A stretch of 64,000 bases of DNA from Nipponacmea schrenckii (lineage: Eukaryota > Mollusca > Gastropoda > Lottiidae). The position numbers were made by a program, and so were the translations under genes. The stretch spans positions 19,976,454 through 20,040,453 of the forward strand of contig CM060201.1 of the NCBI GenBank assembly GCA_030562195.1, written 5' to 3'. The notes below the pieces were generated by a model. That model was given only the letters and a program-made list of their open reading frames with translations. It searched no databases and was not told the DNA's origin. Shown piece after piece: positions 1 to 10,205 of this stretch (position 1 is the stretch's first letter; the number at the start of each line of letters is the position of its first letter).

Positions 1-17
1 GAGAAAATAGAGTTGTA

Positions 18-1361
18 ATGCTCCCATTTCCGCCTCACACCACACATAAAATCCAACCTCTTGATGTCAGTTTTTTAAAATCATTGGTATAATTTAGAAA
101 TTGTGAACCGACTCAGAACCCCAAGAAATAACAATAGCTTAATTGTCTGTCGCTTATAAGTGTTACTCAGGTGGGCAGTCTTGTCGATGTACCATTCCCT
201 AAAGCTGCTGTTGTGGAAACCGCAATAAATGGATTTCGAAAAGCCAGTTTATGGCCTCCTAATAAAAACATATTTGATTCAGAATTTGATAGAACCGAAG
301 CCTTAGTTCAGAAAGCTTCAGATAGCTCTGAAACAAGTTCTGGTGAATCAATCCTTCACGAAATTAATACAGATCTACATCTATATAGATCTACAAGCGA
401 AACATCTATTGAAAAAGATCTTATTCCGGAGGATACCAACATCAACATGACTTCAGATGTCAAAAATGGTCCACTGACCCATTTACATAAGCCATCTTTG
501 GGTCTCTCTACGCAATTTGTTCCAGTGAAGGGTGACGGTCGATGTTTTTTTCTAGCTTTGTCGATTGCCCTTAACACAAACTTACAGTCGGTACAAAGAA
601 ACCAAAATACTGGAGAAATACTGGATGTTTTATTAGACATACAAGAGACCGCTCAAGCGGACAATCTGCGTGCAAGAGTCATCTCGTTTATGTGTCACAA
701 ATCCACCACTGAACCCGGAACATCTATTGTGAGCGCTGACATGCCGGAAGGACTTAAGTTTCAATCGCTTGCTGAAAGAATATTGTACATGTCAGATCCT
801 AAATCAATGGTCGGGGAGATGGAAATTCGAGCAGCAGCCGATATGTTGGAGAAACCCATACATATTTTATGTGACAACAATGTCATCAAATATGATATAG
901 CGAATGATCAGTCACCGCTTTTAGTACACTATATACCAAATGGTGATGCGGGGCACCACGAAGGAGTCATGGCGGCGGTAGATTCTGTTACCCCTTTACT
1001 TAAACAAAAGCCCAACCGTGGTAAGAGAATATATTCATCAACAGTTATAACTGACAGTCCTTACAAAAAAGATCTTGAAGATAAGGCGTTCAAACCCGTT
1101 TCTGTGAAAAAGAAAAAGTGTATCACTGCCAGCAACAAGAAACCCCTTAAGGACCAAAAGGTGAAAAGCACATTCGCACGTAAAAGATTGTATAATGTTA
1201 AAGAAAGCGACTCAGATTGTTTTGTCTGTGGTGAACCATTCTGAAAAAGTCGACCTGGAGAAGAATGGATACAATGTATGATTTGCTCGGGTTGGTCTCA
1301 TGTTGACTGTACATATGCTAACGGGGTAACCTACAAATGCGATAGCTGTGACTCTCTGTGA
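18..1361 (+). pseudogene. Decayed pogo-like transposase C-terminus continuing into an OTU protease domain and a C-terminal zinc finger
   Basis: One frame runs from 18 to 1361. It begins with a DDE_1 (pogo/Tigger) transposase signature, LPFPPHTTHKIQPLDVSFLK, then hits in-frame stops at 90, 129 and 135, with the homologous reading slipping to the +1 frame between them. It reopens at about 171 with the usual transposase tail (AAVVETAINGFRKASLWPPN). From about 511 to 985 it encodes an OTU-type cysteine protease fold: GDGRCFF carries the catalytic Asp and Cys, and GHHEGV the likely catalytic His, with LRARV and GEMEIRAAADML between. A basic linker follows, then a treble-Cys/His finger (CFVCG, WIQCMICSGWSHVDC, CDSC) broken by a TGA at 1242, probably a CGA-to-TGA change. 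Pogo transposases cut and paste DNA; OTU domains cleave ubiquitin. The OTU-finger part is open for 357 codons. The transposase 5' part lies off the window. Catalytic function of the OTU is not shown. Confidence 0.72.
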
Positions 1362-1973
1362 GCCTGTTCATGTCCAACATATTTTTGAAGTTAGTTATGT
1401 TGAAGAGTGTAAATATTCAGGTTTAGCTCCTTTAATTCAGCACAGTATTTAACTAACATTTAAAGTTACACTTCACTGCTTCTAGTTTCTCTATTTCTTT
1501 ACTATATCTTTCTCTGTCTCTGAGTTCTCATCACCCCAATCTTTTCTAATTCAACTCTGAACTCTTCTAATTAGTGTTTTTGGCCTGACAACCTGGTCAG
1601 TCATTACATATTATTTCAGCTGTAAGGACAGATTACTGGGTCCTTTAGATATGTTTGAGATTTTCTGGTTATATTAAATCTTCTTTAATATAAACTAGTT
1701 TGGTGTATTTGGTTCTAGATGTATATATTGTTTCAATATATTCTTGGATAGTTGAGTATTTGGACATATTAAGGTATGTTATAGTTTCCTTGTTTTTACT
1801 TTTTGTTTACCCTGGTTACCTGCTGTCGGCCATCTTGTAATTTTAGTCTTGTTTTGTTTCCAGTTTGCATTCAATATTTAAATCTTACAATTATTACATT
1901 CAGTACTTTAATTCACTCCAGAATTATCCTACAATTTATACATTACACTGCAGTTCCTTTTAATCTATTATTT
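1362..1973. other. Non-coding stretch, no gene seen
   Basis: AT- and T-rich sequence between the transposase relic and the first gap. No frame with recognisable protein and no repeat could be supported. Confidence 0.5.
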
Positions 1974-2473
1974 NNNNNNNNNNNNNNNNNNNNNNNNNNN
2001 NNNNNNNNNNNNNNNNNNNNNNNNNNNNNNNNNNNNNNNNNNNNNNNNNNNNNNNNNNNNNNNNNNNNNNNNNNNNNNNNNNNNNNNNNNNNNNNNNNNN
2101 NNNNNNNNNNNNNNNNNNNNNNNNNNNNNNNNNNNNNNNNNNNNNNNNNNNNNNNNNNNNNNNNNNNNNNNNNNNNNNNNNNNNNNNNNNNNNNNNNNNN
2201 NNNNNNNNNNNNNNNNNNNNNNNNNNNNNNNNNNNNNNNNNNNNNNNNNNNNNNNNNNNNNNNNNNNNNNNNNNNNNNNNNNNNNNNNNNNNNNNNNNNN
2301 NNNNNNNNNNNNNNNNNNNNNNNNNNNNNNNNNNNNNNNNNNNNNNNNNNNNNNNNNNNNNNNNNNNNNNNNNNNNNNNNNNNNNNNNNNNNNNNNNNNN
2401 NNNNNNNNNNNNNNNNNNNNNNNNNNNNNNNNNNNNNNNNNNNNNNNNNNNNNNNNNNNNNNNNNNNNNNNNN
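1974..2473. other. Assembly gap (500 N)
   Basis: Exactly 500 N, the same size as the second gap in the window, so the length is probably a placeholder and the true distance is unknown. Confidence 0.97.
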
Positions 2474-2572
2474 TTGTAGCACATATTGATACTTGTTATA
2501 GCTTGTTCACATAAACAGGGAACTTTTTAGAATGTGTCATGGTTTTGCCAAATTGCAAGGTTTACCTTGCCC

Positions 2573-2619
2573 TTAACGTTCGCTTCCAGCAATTGCTGAT
2601 ATCGCAAACTAAGTAGTTG
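2573..2619 (-). repeat. 47-bp fragment shared with the interior of the hAT-like element in the MCCC1 gene
   Basis: This stretch matches, in reverse complement and with only a few mismatches, positions 16474-16519 inside the hAT-like element. Both contain the palindromic core CAGCAATTGCTG followed by ATATCGCAAACTA. It is probably a relic of the same family; the flanks do not align well by eye. Confidence 0.45.
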
Positions 2620-2659
2620 CACTTTGGTGGTCGTTAGTAGTGGATTTTGAATCAATTGG

Positions 2660-3040
2660 ATGATTTAGAAAACTGTTGGTTTGGTGGTGGTTTGAGAAAT
2701 CGTACGATCTGGTCGGAACGAATGTCATGGCGGTGAAACTCGGCCCTGGATGGTGTGACGTGAGTGATTCAGTCTTCTACATTCTTCCAAAACTCGTTAT
2801 GATCATGGTGGTTGTTGTTGGTGGTTGTTGGTTTGGTTTGTTTTGGTTTGGTTTGGTTTGATTATCTGTCTGTGCTTGGAAGAGTTGAAGACCTAAAAGA
2901 AAGAAGAAAAGGAGACGTGAGAAAGGAGAGAAGAAGAGAAGAAAGCTTTCACAAAAAAAAAACAATTGGATGTTCTCTTTTGTTTCTGCTATGAAACTTG
3001 TTTTGAAAGTTGATTATATAGATTTTAAAAGAAACTTAGG
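2660..3040 (-). repeat. GT-rich probable 3' untranslated region of the non-LTR element
   Basis: Repeated GGTTTGG/TTGGTGGTTG motifs immediately downstream of the retrotransposon frame. No clear poly-A tail or target-site duplication was found, so the 3' boundary is uncertain. Confidence 0.35.
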
Positions 3041-4378
3041 TTATCTGTTTAAAACAGATGTGGTAATAAATTGGTAGATGAGTTCCATTATTTTGTACCA
3101 GTGGTCCGTGGGTGGAGCCAAAATATTCTGTATGATGATTGGTATGCCGTTGGTTTCCAGGTAGTCCGTCAATGTCTTACGAGATGGTTTCAATTCGGTG
3201 CATTGAATGAGAAGATGCGTCCTGGTGGCAACGTGTCCGCATCGGCATTTAATGGCATTGAACTGATGGTCTCGCATGACATGGTTGGTGCGTAGTCTGG
3301 TTACCAGTTTGCAGATGGCTACAGATGGATGGTTAATTTTGGTTTGGTTTGGTATCTTCAGATCAATCTGGTATCTATCGGTGTTGAGGTTCCTTAGCAT
3401 GTCGTCCCATTTCTGTTTGTTCTTAGAGGACACGAGACTGCAAAATTCTTCATACGAGAATTTTACAGGCTCGATATTCTCCAGACCCAAACTGTCCTTG
3501 GCAACACGGTCAGCTTGTTCGTTTCCCGGGATGAAGACGTGCGACGGGATCCATGATAGTTCGATCTGGTGGTTGTTGTTGGTTTGGTAGTTGTGAATCA
3601 TACTTTGGATGTTCGTCAAAACTTCTGACCTACAATTAGAAAAATTGTTAGAAATAGACTGAAGGCTACTTAGTGAGTCAGACAGGATTACGGCAGGTTG
3701 CGTATAGTTAAGGGATAGCCATGCTATGGCGTCCCTGATAGCTAGTAGTTCTGCAGTGAACACTGAGCAGTGTGGGGGTATCCGTTTGGCAAGTCTGATG
3801 CCTTTCTCCGGAATACACAAACCGTAACCAGTAGCTGTGCTACTCTTGGAGCCATCAGTATAGATCTTCAAATGGTCGGCGAACTTGGAGTCGATGAGGT
3901 CAAGAGCTTGCGCTCTTGCTGCCACTGGGTTCACATGCTTGTTGGTGGACTGGGTCAGCTCGGTGTTGACTATCGGGTTGGTAACCTTCCAAAAAGGAGT
4001 ATCTGATAGGTGTCGTTGGCTGATGCTAACTTGATCGAGTTGGTGCTCTCTCAAGATACTCCGATTTATCTGGTTCTTTCCGACACGAGTGAATCTTCTG
4101 ATGCTGGAATACGTTGGACAGCTTTCGGACAAATACTGAAGTTTCCCCCAGAATTTGAGAGAGAGTTCCTCCCTCCGAAGAGAAAGGGGTTTCTCTCCCA
4201 CCTCCTGAAGTAATGCCTCATTCTTTGTGCCGATTGCTGCCCTAGTGGCAATACGTATAGCTTTCATCTGTAGAACGTCCAGTTTCTTCAGTGCAGTATT
4301 ACAGGCTGTACCATAGACGATGCAACCATAATCTATAACTGAGCGAATCAGTGACCTGTACATCATCATCATAGAATA
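3041..4378 (-). mobile_element. 5'-truncated non-LTR retrotransposon, end of reverse transcriptase plus RNase H
   Basis: An uninterrupted minus-strand frame of about 440 codons. It starts in the thumb/end of a reverse transcriptase (YRSLIRSVIDYGCIVYG, then LQMKAIRIATRA). It continues into an RNase H domain with all expected acidic positions: YTDGSKS, FTAELLAIRDA, ILSDSLSSLQS and SWIPSHVFIPGNEQADRVAK. A C-terminal stretch with CRCGHVATRTHLLIQC resembles the Cys/His knuckle that ends many I/Jockey-type ORF2 proteins. RNase H places it in an RNase H-bearing clade such as I or Nimb. Homology stops at about 4378, consistent with 5' truncation during target-primed reverse transcription; the frame extends to 4432 in unrelated sequence. 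The lack of stops suggests a recent insertion. The 3' untranslated part probably covers the GT-rich 2660-3040 region. Confidence 0.85.
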
Positions 4379-4739
4379 ATAATTATGACGGCGACTTTTA
4401 TACTGCTGGTATTGATAAGAATTGAACGACATTTAGAAGTGGAGAGCAGATATAAAATTAAACGCAAAGTCAGTATTAAGGAAGAATCAAAGTGATAATG
4501 TTTCAACACAATTTACACATGTCGTTATCATAACAAAGCACATAAGTAAGATGAAACATTACAAGCTTTGTTATTAAAGAAGTCAGTTAAACCATAATAA
4601 TACCATTTTGTTCAAATCCTCCTTAAAGGAAGAAAATTATTTTGATGCCAGTGCCAGTGGTTCCACAAATCGGCCCGATATCAGCTTTTATCCCCAGATG
4701 CCATACCCTATTGAAAAATCCCAAATTTGACAATTGAAA

Positions 4740-5140
4740 ACTAGAGGAATGGAATGAAAATGGAGGGATAGTTAGAGTGCAAGTGATAGCGATAGTGAGA
4801 TTCAGATGGAAATAGAAATGGCTAGTAAATTTGGACACAGGATTTTAGAAAACACAGAAAGAAGGGAAAAAAAGGAGGGTGAGGATGAAGCAGGAAACTG
4901 GTATTTCAAAGGAAATACAGAAGGGACAAGAAGGAGAAGACTCAATTTAAATTTTGGAAACGAAAAAGGGACACTTCCATTGAGAAGAAGGAGAAGGCAA
5001 GAAAGAAAAAAGAAAAGATTATAGAGAAAGTAAGGAAGAAAGAAGAAAAGATGGAAGCTAAAAGGAGAGAGAAAGAAGAAAAAGACAAGAAACTTATCAA
5101 CCATGATACGATGCAAAGTAAAAGAGCAAAGAGAATATGT
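4740..5140 (+). repeat. Lys/Glu-rich repeat family, copy 1
   Basis: Plus-strand sequence here reads as a diverged, partly open frame (ASDSDSE, then KFGHRILENTERREKKEGED, then LNLNFGNEKGT, then a very basic RRRRRQERKKKR stretch). The same succession of motifs is found on the minus strand at 10741-11112 (KLEKWERK, SDSDSYSE, FGKEKEKE), so this is one of two dispersed copies of an interspersed element or retrocopied gene. The family is not recognised. A run of 12 G follows at about 5163-5174. Confidence 0.5.
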
Positions 5141-5174
5141 AGACGTGGTAATCAATTAACTTGTGGGGGGGGGG

Positions 5175-5739
5175 GGTGTTACAAATATGAGGCAAAAAAA
5201 AGCACGAAAAAGGACATGGAATACAACAATAAGGCTGAAGACATACTTCTTAATACATGTTGAGAGCGGCGGTCAAGTTCAAACTTGTTTTTCATAGAAG
5301 CAATACCAAATTGAAAAATATAACCAAGGCTCCACATGTAGCACCACATTTCAAAACCCTTAGCACCTGAAAATCCCATTTCAAGATAAACTTAAGCTTA
5401 ATATTGCAGAATCACTAATTAGGATTTAGGTTGATCAGGTTAAGATTCTCTGTGGCAGATGCATTCTGATTCCATCACTTGAGTCAATTACTCATTCATG
5501 ACATCATAACATCTCCATTACGTTACTTTGACTTCCTGATTAACATACACAGACACCATTTTGTTTTTGTATTGTTTATTTCTCTCTGAGCAAGGGGAAA
5601 TTTATTTCTCGAAACGTTAGAGTAACATATTAGATGGTTTTTTGACATTTTGTGTTTTTTATTCATCACATGAATATGTAGATGTATATTGTCGTTGCCC
5701 CTGTCTGTCGGTCCGTCCGTCAACATTTGTTGTAGTCAT
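5175..5739. other. Non-coding stretch, no gene seen
   Basis: No supported coding frame. It ends in a short GTCTGTCGGTCCGTCCGTC run that forms the left edge of the following tandem array. Confidence 0.4.
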
Positions 5740-7400
5740 AATGGAGGCTACAATTTTCAATGGATTTTGACGAAACTTGGTGTGAGCATTAGAATTAATA
5801 TGATGTTGGTCAAGTTTGAATTTGATGAATGGTTTGCGAGTTATTGCACTTGACCAAGTAAAATTGCATCAAAATTTTATTGTGGGTGCAATAAAAGCTA
5901 CAATTTTCAATGGACTTTGAAGAAACTTTGTGTGAGCATTTGAATTGATAAGACGTCGGTCAAGTTTGAATTTGACCATTTTTTGATGAATGGTTTGCGA
6001 GTTCTTGCACTTGACTGAGTAAAATTGTGTCAAAATTTTATTGTGGCTGCAATGAAAGCTATAAATTTCAATGGACTTAGAAGAAACTTGGTGTGAACAT
6101 TTGAATTGATAAGACGTCGGTCAAGTTTGAATTTGACCATTTTTTGATGAACGGTTTGTTGATTTATTGCACTTGACTGAGTAAAATCGCGTCAAAATTT
6201 TATTGTGGATGCAATAAGAGCTACAATTTTCAATGGATTTTGCTGAAACTTGGTGTGAGCATTTGAACTGATAAGACAGCAGTCAAATTTAAAGGGATAA
6301 TAGGTGTTAGAATACACTCGTCCTACGGCTTATATTTGTGTTTCATATTGACTATTAGTTAAATAAGTATGCATCCCACAGTTTACCAAATTTAAAAAAG
6401 CCACAATAAAAATATATTCGGAATTTTAATAAAAAGTGAGCCAGCGACGATTCCATTCAGTTTGAGAATAAAAGCGTCTGGTAAATCAACGCTAAAACAT
6501 CATTGTGGAATTCAACAGTAGGGGTCAAGGACGCGTGAAAACTCACATGTTAGAGTTACTTCCCTTTATATTTACAAGATTTGAAAATCGCTTGATGGAT
6601 GGCTCAAGCGTTTTATGATTAACTACTTTATTTTGGTGATTTATCTGATTTTAGAGGGACTTTGATGTATAGGTAAGTCCACTGATGGATATATACTGTT
6701 ATTGTCCAAATTTGAGTGAACTTAAAATTTTATGTTCGTTCTAACGCCTATTATCCCTTTAAATATGACTATTTTTCGATGAACGATTTATGAGTTATTG
6801 CCGCCCGTGATTTAGTAAAATCACAACCAAATTTTTTTGTGGGTGCTAAAGAAGCTGTAATTTTCAATGTATTTTGATGAAACTTGGTGTGAGCATTTGA
6901 ATTAATAAGACGCTGGTCAAGTTCGAATATTGCAATTTTTCGATAAAGGGTTTGCAATTTTTTGCCCCTGATTTAGTAAAATTACGTCAAAACTTTACTG
7001 TGGGTCTACAATTTTCAATGGATTTTGATGAAACTTGGTGTGATCATTGAAATTTATAAGACGGCAGTCAAGTTTCAAGTTGACGATTTTGCAATAAACG
7101 GTTTTTGAGTTATTGCCCTTGACTGAGTAAAATCACGTCAATATTTTATTGTAGGGGCAAAAGAAACTACAATTTTCAATGGAATATAATGAAACTTAGT
7201 GTGAGCATTGAAAAGGTTAAAACGCTGGTCAAGTTCAAACTTGATAATATTGATGAACATTTTTTGAGTTATTGCCCTTTGTAAAACTGCTTCAAAATTT
7301 TATTGTGGGTGCAATAGAAGCGACAATTTTAAATGGATTTTGATTAAACTTGTTGTGCTTTGGAATTACCATGACCGCCTTCAAGTTCACATTTGACAAC
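5740..7400. repeat. Tandem array of a roughly 150-165-bp unit, about 8 copies
   Basis: The phrase CAATTTTCAATGGATTTTG recurs at about 5751, 5901, 6061, 6223, 6859, 7010, 7170 and 7324. Each time it is followed by GAAACTTGGTGTGAGCATT, a GTCAAGTTTGAATTTGAC block, a TTTGCGAGTTATTGC block and a GTCAAAATTTTATTGTGG block. Copies are clearly diverged, so the array is old. One unit is split by the TTAA-flanked element at 6293-6758. Confidence 0.85.
6293..6758. mobile_element. TTAA-flanked non-autonomous DNA transposon (Kolobok- or piggyBac-like)
   Basis: Terminal inverted repeats AGGGATAATAGG(T/C)GTTAGAA at the left and its complement at the right are bounded by TTAA on both sides (6289-6292 and 6759-6762). 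Removing the element restores the phase of the surrounding tandem array, so the empty site is effectively visible in the neighbouring units. At 466 bp with no frame it is non-autonomous. TTAA duplications are typical of piggyBac and Kolobok; an AGGG terminus leans to Kolobok. Confidence 0.75.
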
Positions 7401-7547
7401 TTAGAAGAAGGGTTTGTTTGTATATATAGATGCTATCAATCAAAGGAAAAAATCATCTGTATTAACTAAAACAGTTCAGATGTTGCTTTTCATCACTATG
7501 GTATCATTCTACTCTGTGATACCTGGAGATGACTGCAAACAGGCATT

Positions 7548-7623
7548 CTCTTATACAGAGTTGTTGATCCTTGCAGTCACATTATTGGAAAAGAGTGCAA
7601 GGAACGACAACTCTGTATAAGAG
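7548..7623. repeat. Perfect-looking hairpin, 28-bp arms with a 20-bp loop
   Basis: The arm at 7548-7575 (CTCTTATACAGAG... to CCTTGCA) is complementary to 7596-7623 with about two mismatches. It could be a miRNA-like precursor or a fragment of a palindromic transposon; nothing in the sequence decides. Confidence 0.6.
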
Positions 7624-7804
7624 ATTGGCAAACAGGTTGGTGATTTTAGTCCCTGCGATCAGATTAACGAGAATCAGTATAACTTACATTATGTTGCCAG
7701 GTTGAATTCTATTCAAGAATTTAGATATAGCAATAAACAATATTGCATAATAAGCCATTCCGCCTTCCATATTATATATCATTCTGAGAATACATAAAGA
7801 GATT

Positions 7805-9015
7805 ACTCATAGATACACTAAAGTGTAGAACAAATATACTTTAATACAATCATAATTAAAACAATAATAACAGACATGAATCTGTAGATTTAAATTTGAA
7901 TATAATTTCATTATGTTCCTTTGGAACTTAAATTGACACCCAAACCCCACAAACTTTAGTTCAAGAATTCTTTCCATGCAAAACATACTTGACTGAATAG
8001 TGAGATTCAGGCGTCTGGTTTCACGAATGTATTGTTGTTTACATGAACAGGTGATCTTGTACACACAACCTTCTGGTGCTGGAGGTACAGAAAGTTGAAG
8101 TTTTCCTATTAGCGGGGAGTAAAGGTATAATTGTTACACCAGGCATAATTTACATACCGTTTCGATCCAAAGAGTTTGTTTGAGCATTCTTCTAATTTGG
8201 TATGATGACTTGGCGCCGAAAGGGATAGTGATTCGGAATTATGATGACGGTGGTTTAGGTTCTGTTAGGCTGTCATGGTTTTACCGGGTTTGGGTTATGA
8301 TTGTTTAGATGAAGATGGTTTGTTGAAAAATACGGGATAGCCATTGAGATTGGTAAAAACATCATGCAGGTAGCGGAGTTCTATGTCATAGTTTTGAGGA
8401 TCACAGACATTGTTGGCACGACAGATGAGGGTAGATATTTTGCCTTTCTGGTTGGAATGAAGTGAAGTTTCAGTGGGTTACCAGTATACATTGGTAGATA
8501 ATGTAGTACCCTTTCTCTTGATCTGGATGTCTAGAAAGGGAGCTGATTGTCGGACTCAGTTTTAATCATAGATTGGATGCGACTTTCTCTGCTGTTGAGA
8601 GGGTCAATAACTCGTAAGGTTCATCCGTTTTTTCGAGAATAACAAACACGTCATTCACTTTGCGGAATGATTCAGTTGGAAGGGCTTCTTCTTCAAAATG
8701 AGTCAGTTACATAAACTTCAGTGATAAGGGGAGAGAAAGGGCGCTTCCCATGGGTATGCCTTGTAGTTGTTCATAAAGTTCATCATCACCAACTGAAATA
8801 AATGAAGTCTAAACATCTCTGAGTAAGGATAATGATGCCGTTGGTAATTATTTTGGTATCAATGGGGCAGGTTCTAAATTCGGTCACGGAGAATGGGCAT
8901 GACCTCTTGGTGTGGGATATTAGTAAATAAATCAAATTAGTCAAATGATACTAGTTGTCTAGGTTGTTTGGCGTCTTTGAATATGCGGAGTCTTTAATGA
9001 AGGATGATGAAGCAG
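7805..9015 (-). mobile_element. Penelope-like retroelement relic, inverted copy 1
   Basis: Read on the minus strand from about 9015 to 7805. It contains LYEQLQGIPMGSAL (reverse transcriptase B motif), PFLDIQIKRKGTTLSTNVY (typical of the Penelope thumb), NGYP, and then YKITCSCKQQYIRET, the GIY-YIG endonuclease signature at about 8000-8064. Stops and frame breaks are scattered, so it is dead. The adjacent plus-strand relic at 9030 carries the same order of motifs, making the pair an inverted repeat around about 9020. Confidence 0.78.
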
Positions 9016-9029
9016 TTGATTTATTTATC

Positions 9030-9965
9030 AAGAAACCATGTCTACTCTCCGTGACCGAATCCAGGACCTGCCAGATACACTTGACACCAACCTCACTATC
9101 AACAGCATCTTAAACGTTACCCAGAGATAAATAGACTCCACTTATTGCAGTTGGTGGTGATGACCTTTATGAACAACTCCAAGGCTTACCCATGGGAAGC
9201 ACCCTTTCGTATTTTGAAGAACAAGCAACTATCAAACCCACCTGTTGGTGTTATCCGCAATATGGATAACGTTTTTGTTTTGCTGGAAGATACGGATGAC
9301 CCTTACTTGTTATTGAACCATCTCAACAGCAGCGAAAATTGCATCAAATTTACCGTTGAACTGAGTTCGACAACCAGCTCCTGTTTCTAGAAATCTAGAT
9401 CTAAAGAGTGGGTACTTCATTATCTACCACTTCACTTCACTCCAACCATCCGTGACAGCAATGTCCTTAAAACCATGACAACAAACTCCACTACCAACAT
9501 AAATCTCAAAGGCTATCCCGAAACCTTCACCAAAACCATCTTTTCTCAAATAAATATTAATATAAAAAAAATGACACCCTAGAAGAACCAATCCGAATCA
9601 ATATCCCCTTCGTCGGCAGTTTTCCATACCAAAATCGAAGAATGCCCAGGCAAACTGTTTGGATCGAAACCGTATTTACGCCTGATCAAACAATTAAACC
9701 TTTACTCCGTGCTAATGGCAAACAGCAACCTTATATACCTCCAGCACCCAAAGGCTGTGTGTACAAGATCACCTGTTCATGCAATCAATAATACATCGGT
9801 GAAACCAGACACACCCTAAATCTTAGAAGTCGAGAACATGTATCCTTAACCCTGACCAAATACCAAATCAACAAGAAACCCGGTCAGATGAACGACGCTA
9901 TCCAAATAAGACAGGAACCCCAATTAAACAGAGGCATGGGTGTCAATTTCCTCCATACATATGAC
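9030..9965 (+). mobile_element. Penelope-like retroelement relic, inverted copy 2
   Basis: Plus-strand relic starting with a block shared in reverse with about 8880-8920 (CTCCGTGACCGAAT, GACCTGCC). It then shows LYEQLQGLPMGST, a degenerate catalytic region (RNMDNVFVLLEDTDDP where YVDD is expected), LNHLNSSENCIKFTVE, and a GIY-YIG end (CVYKITCSCN, stop, YIGET, SREH) at about 9757-9840. Frameshifts and stops are present. Inverted partial copies are characteristic of Penelope-type insertions. Confidence 0.78.
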
Positions 9966-10205
9966 CCTGTCGTCAAATGATGCTTTCCACATGCATTTAG
10001 AAACATGTTCTCAGCCTTATTGTTTTATTCCATGTCCTTTTCGTGCTTTTTTTCTCATATTTATAAGCCCCCCCTCCCCAATATATTTTCTTCACTTTTA
10101 TGCTAATAAAAGCTATTTATTGTTCATTTCTAAATTGGTTGGTATGTCTCTCCTCTCCTTCATTCTTAAGAAAAACCTTCTTAACCGTCTGCTAGTTCCT
10201 ACACT

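Noticed and set aside
1803..2489. Long plus- and minus-strand frames across the first gap
   Set aside because: They consist almost entirely of N; no amino acid can be read.
3071..4213. Several plus-strand frames of 60-100 codons
   Set aside because: They are antisense shadows of the retrotransposon frame and resemble no protein.
5523..5726. 67-codon minus-strand frame next to the tandem array
   Set aside because: No similarity or composition suggestive of a protein; it overlaps the GTCCGTCC repeat edge.
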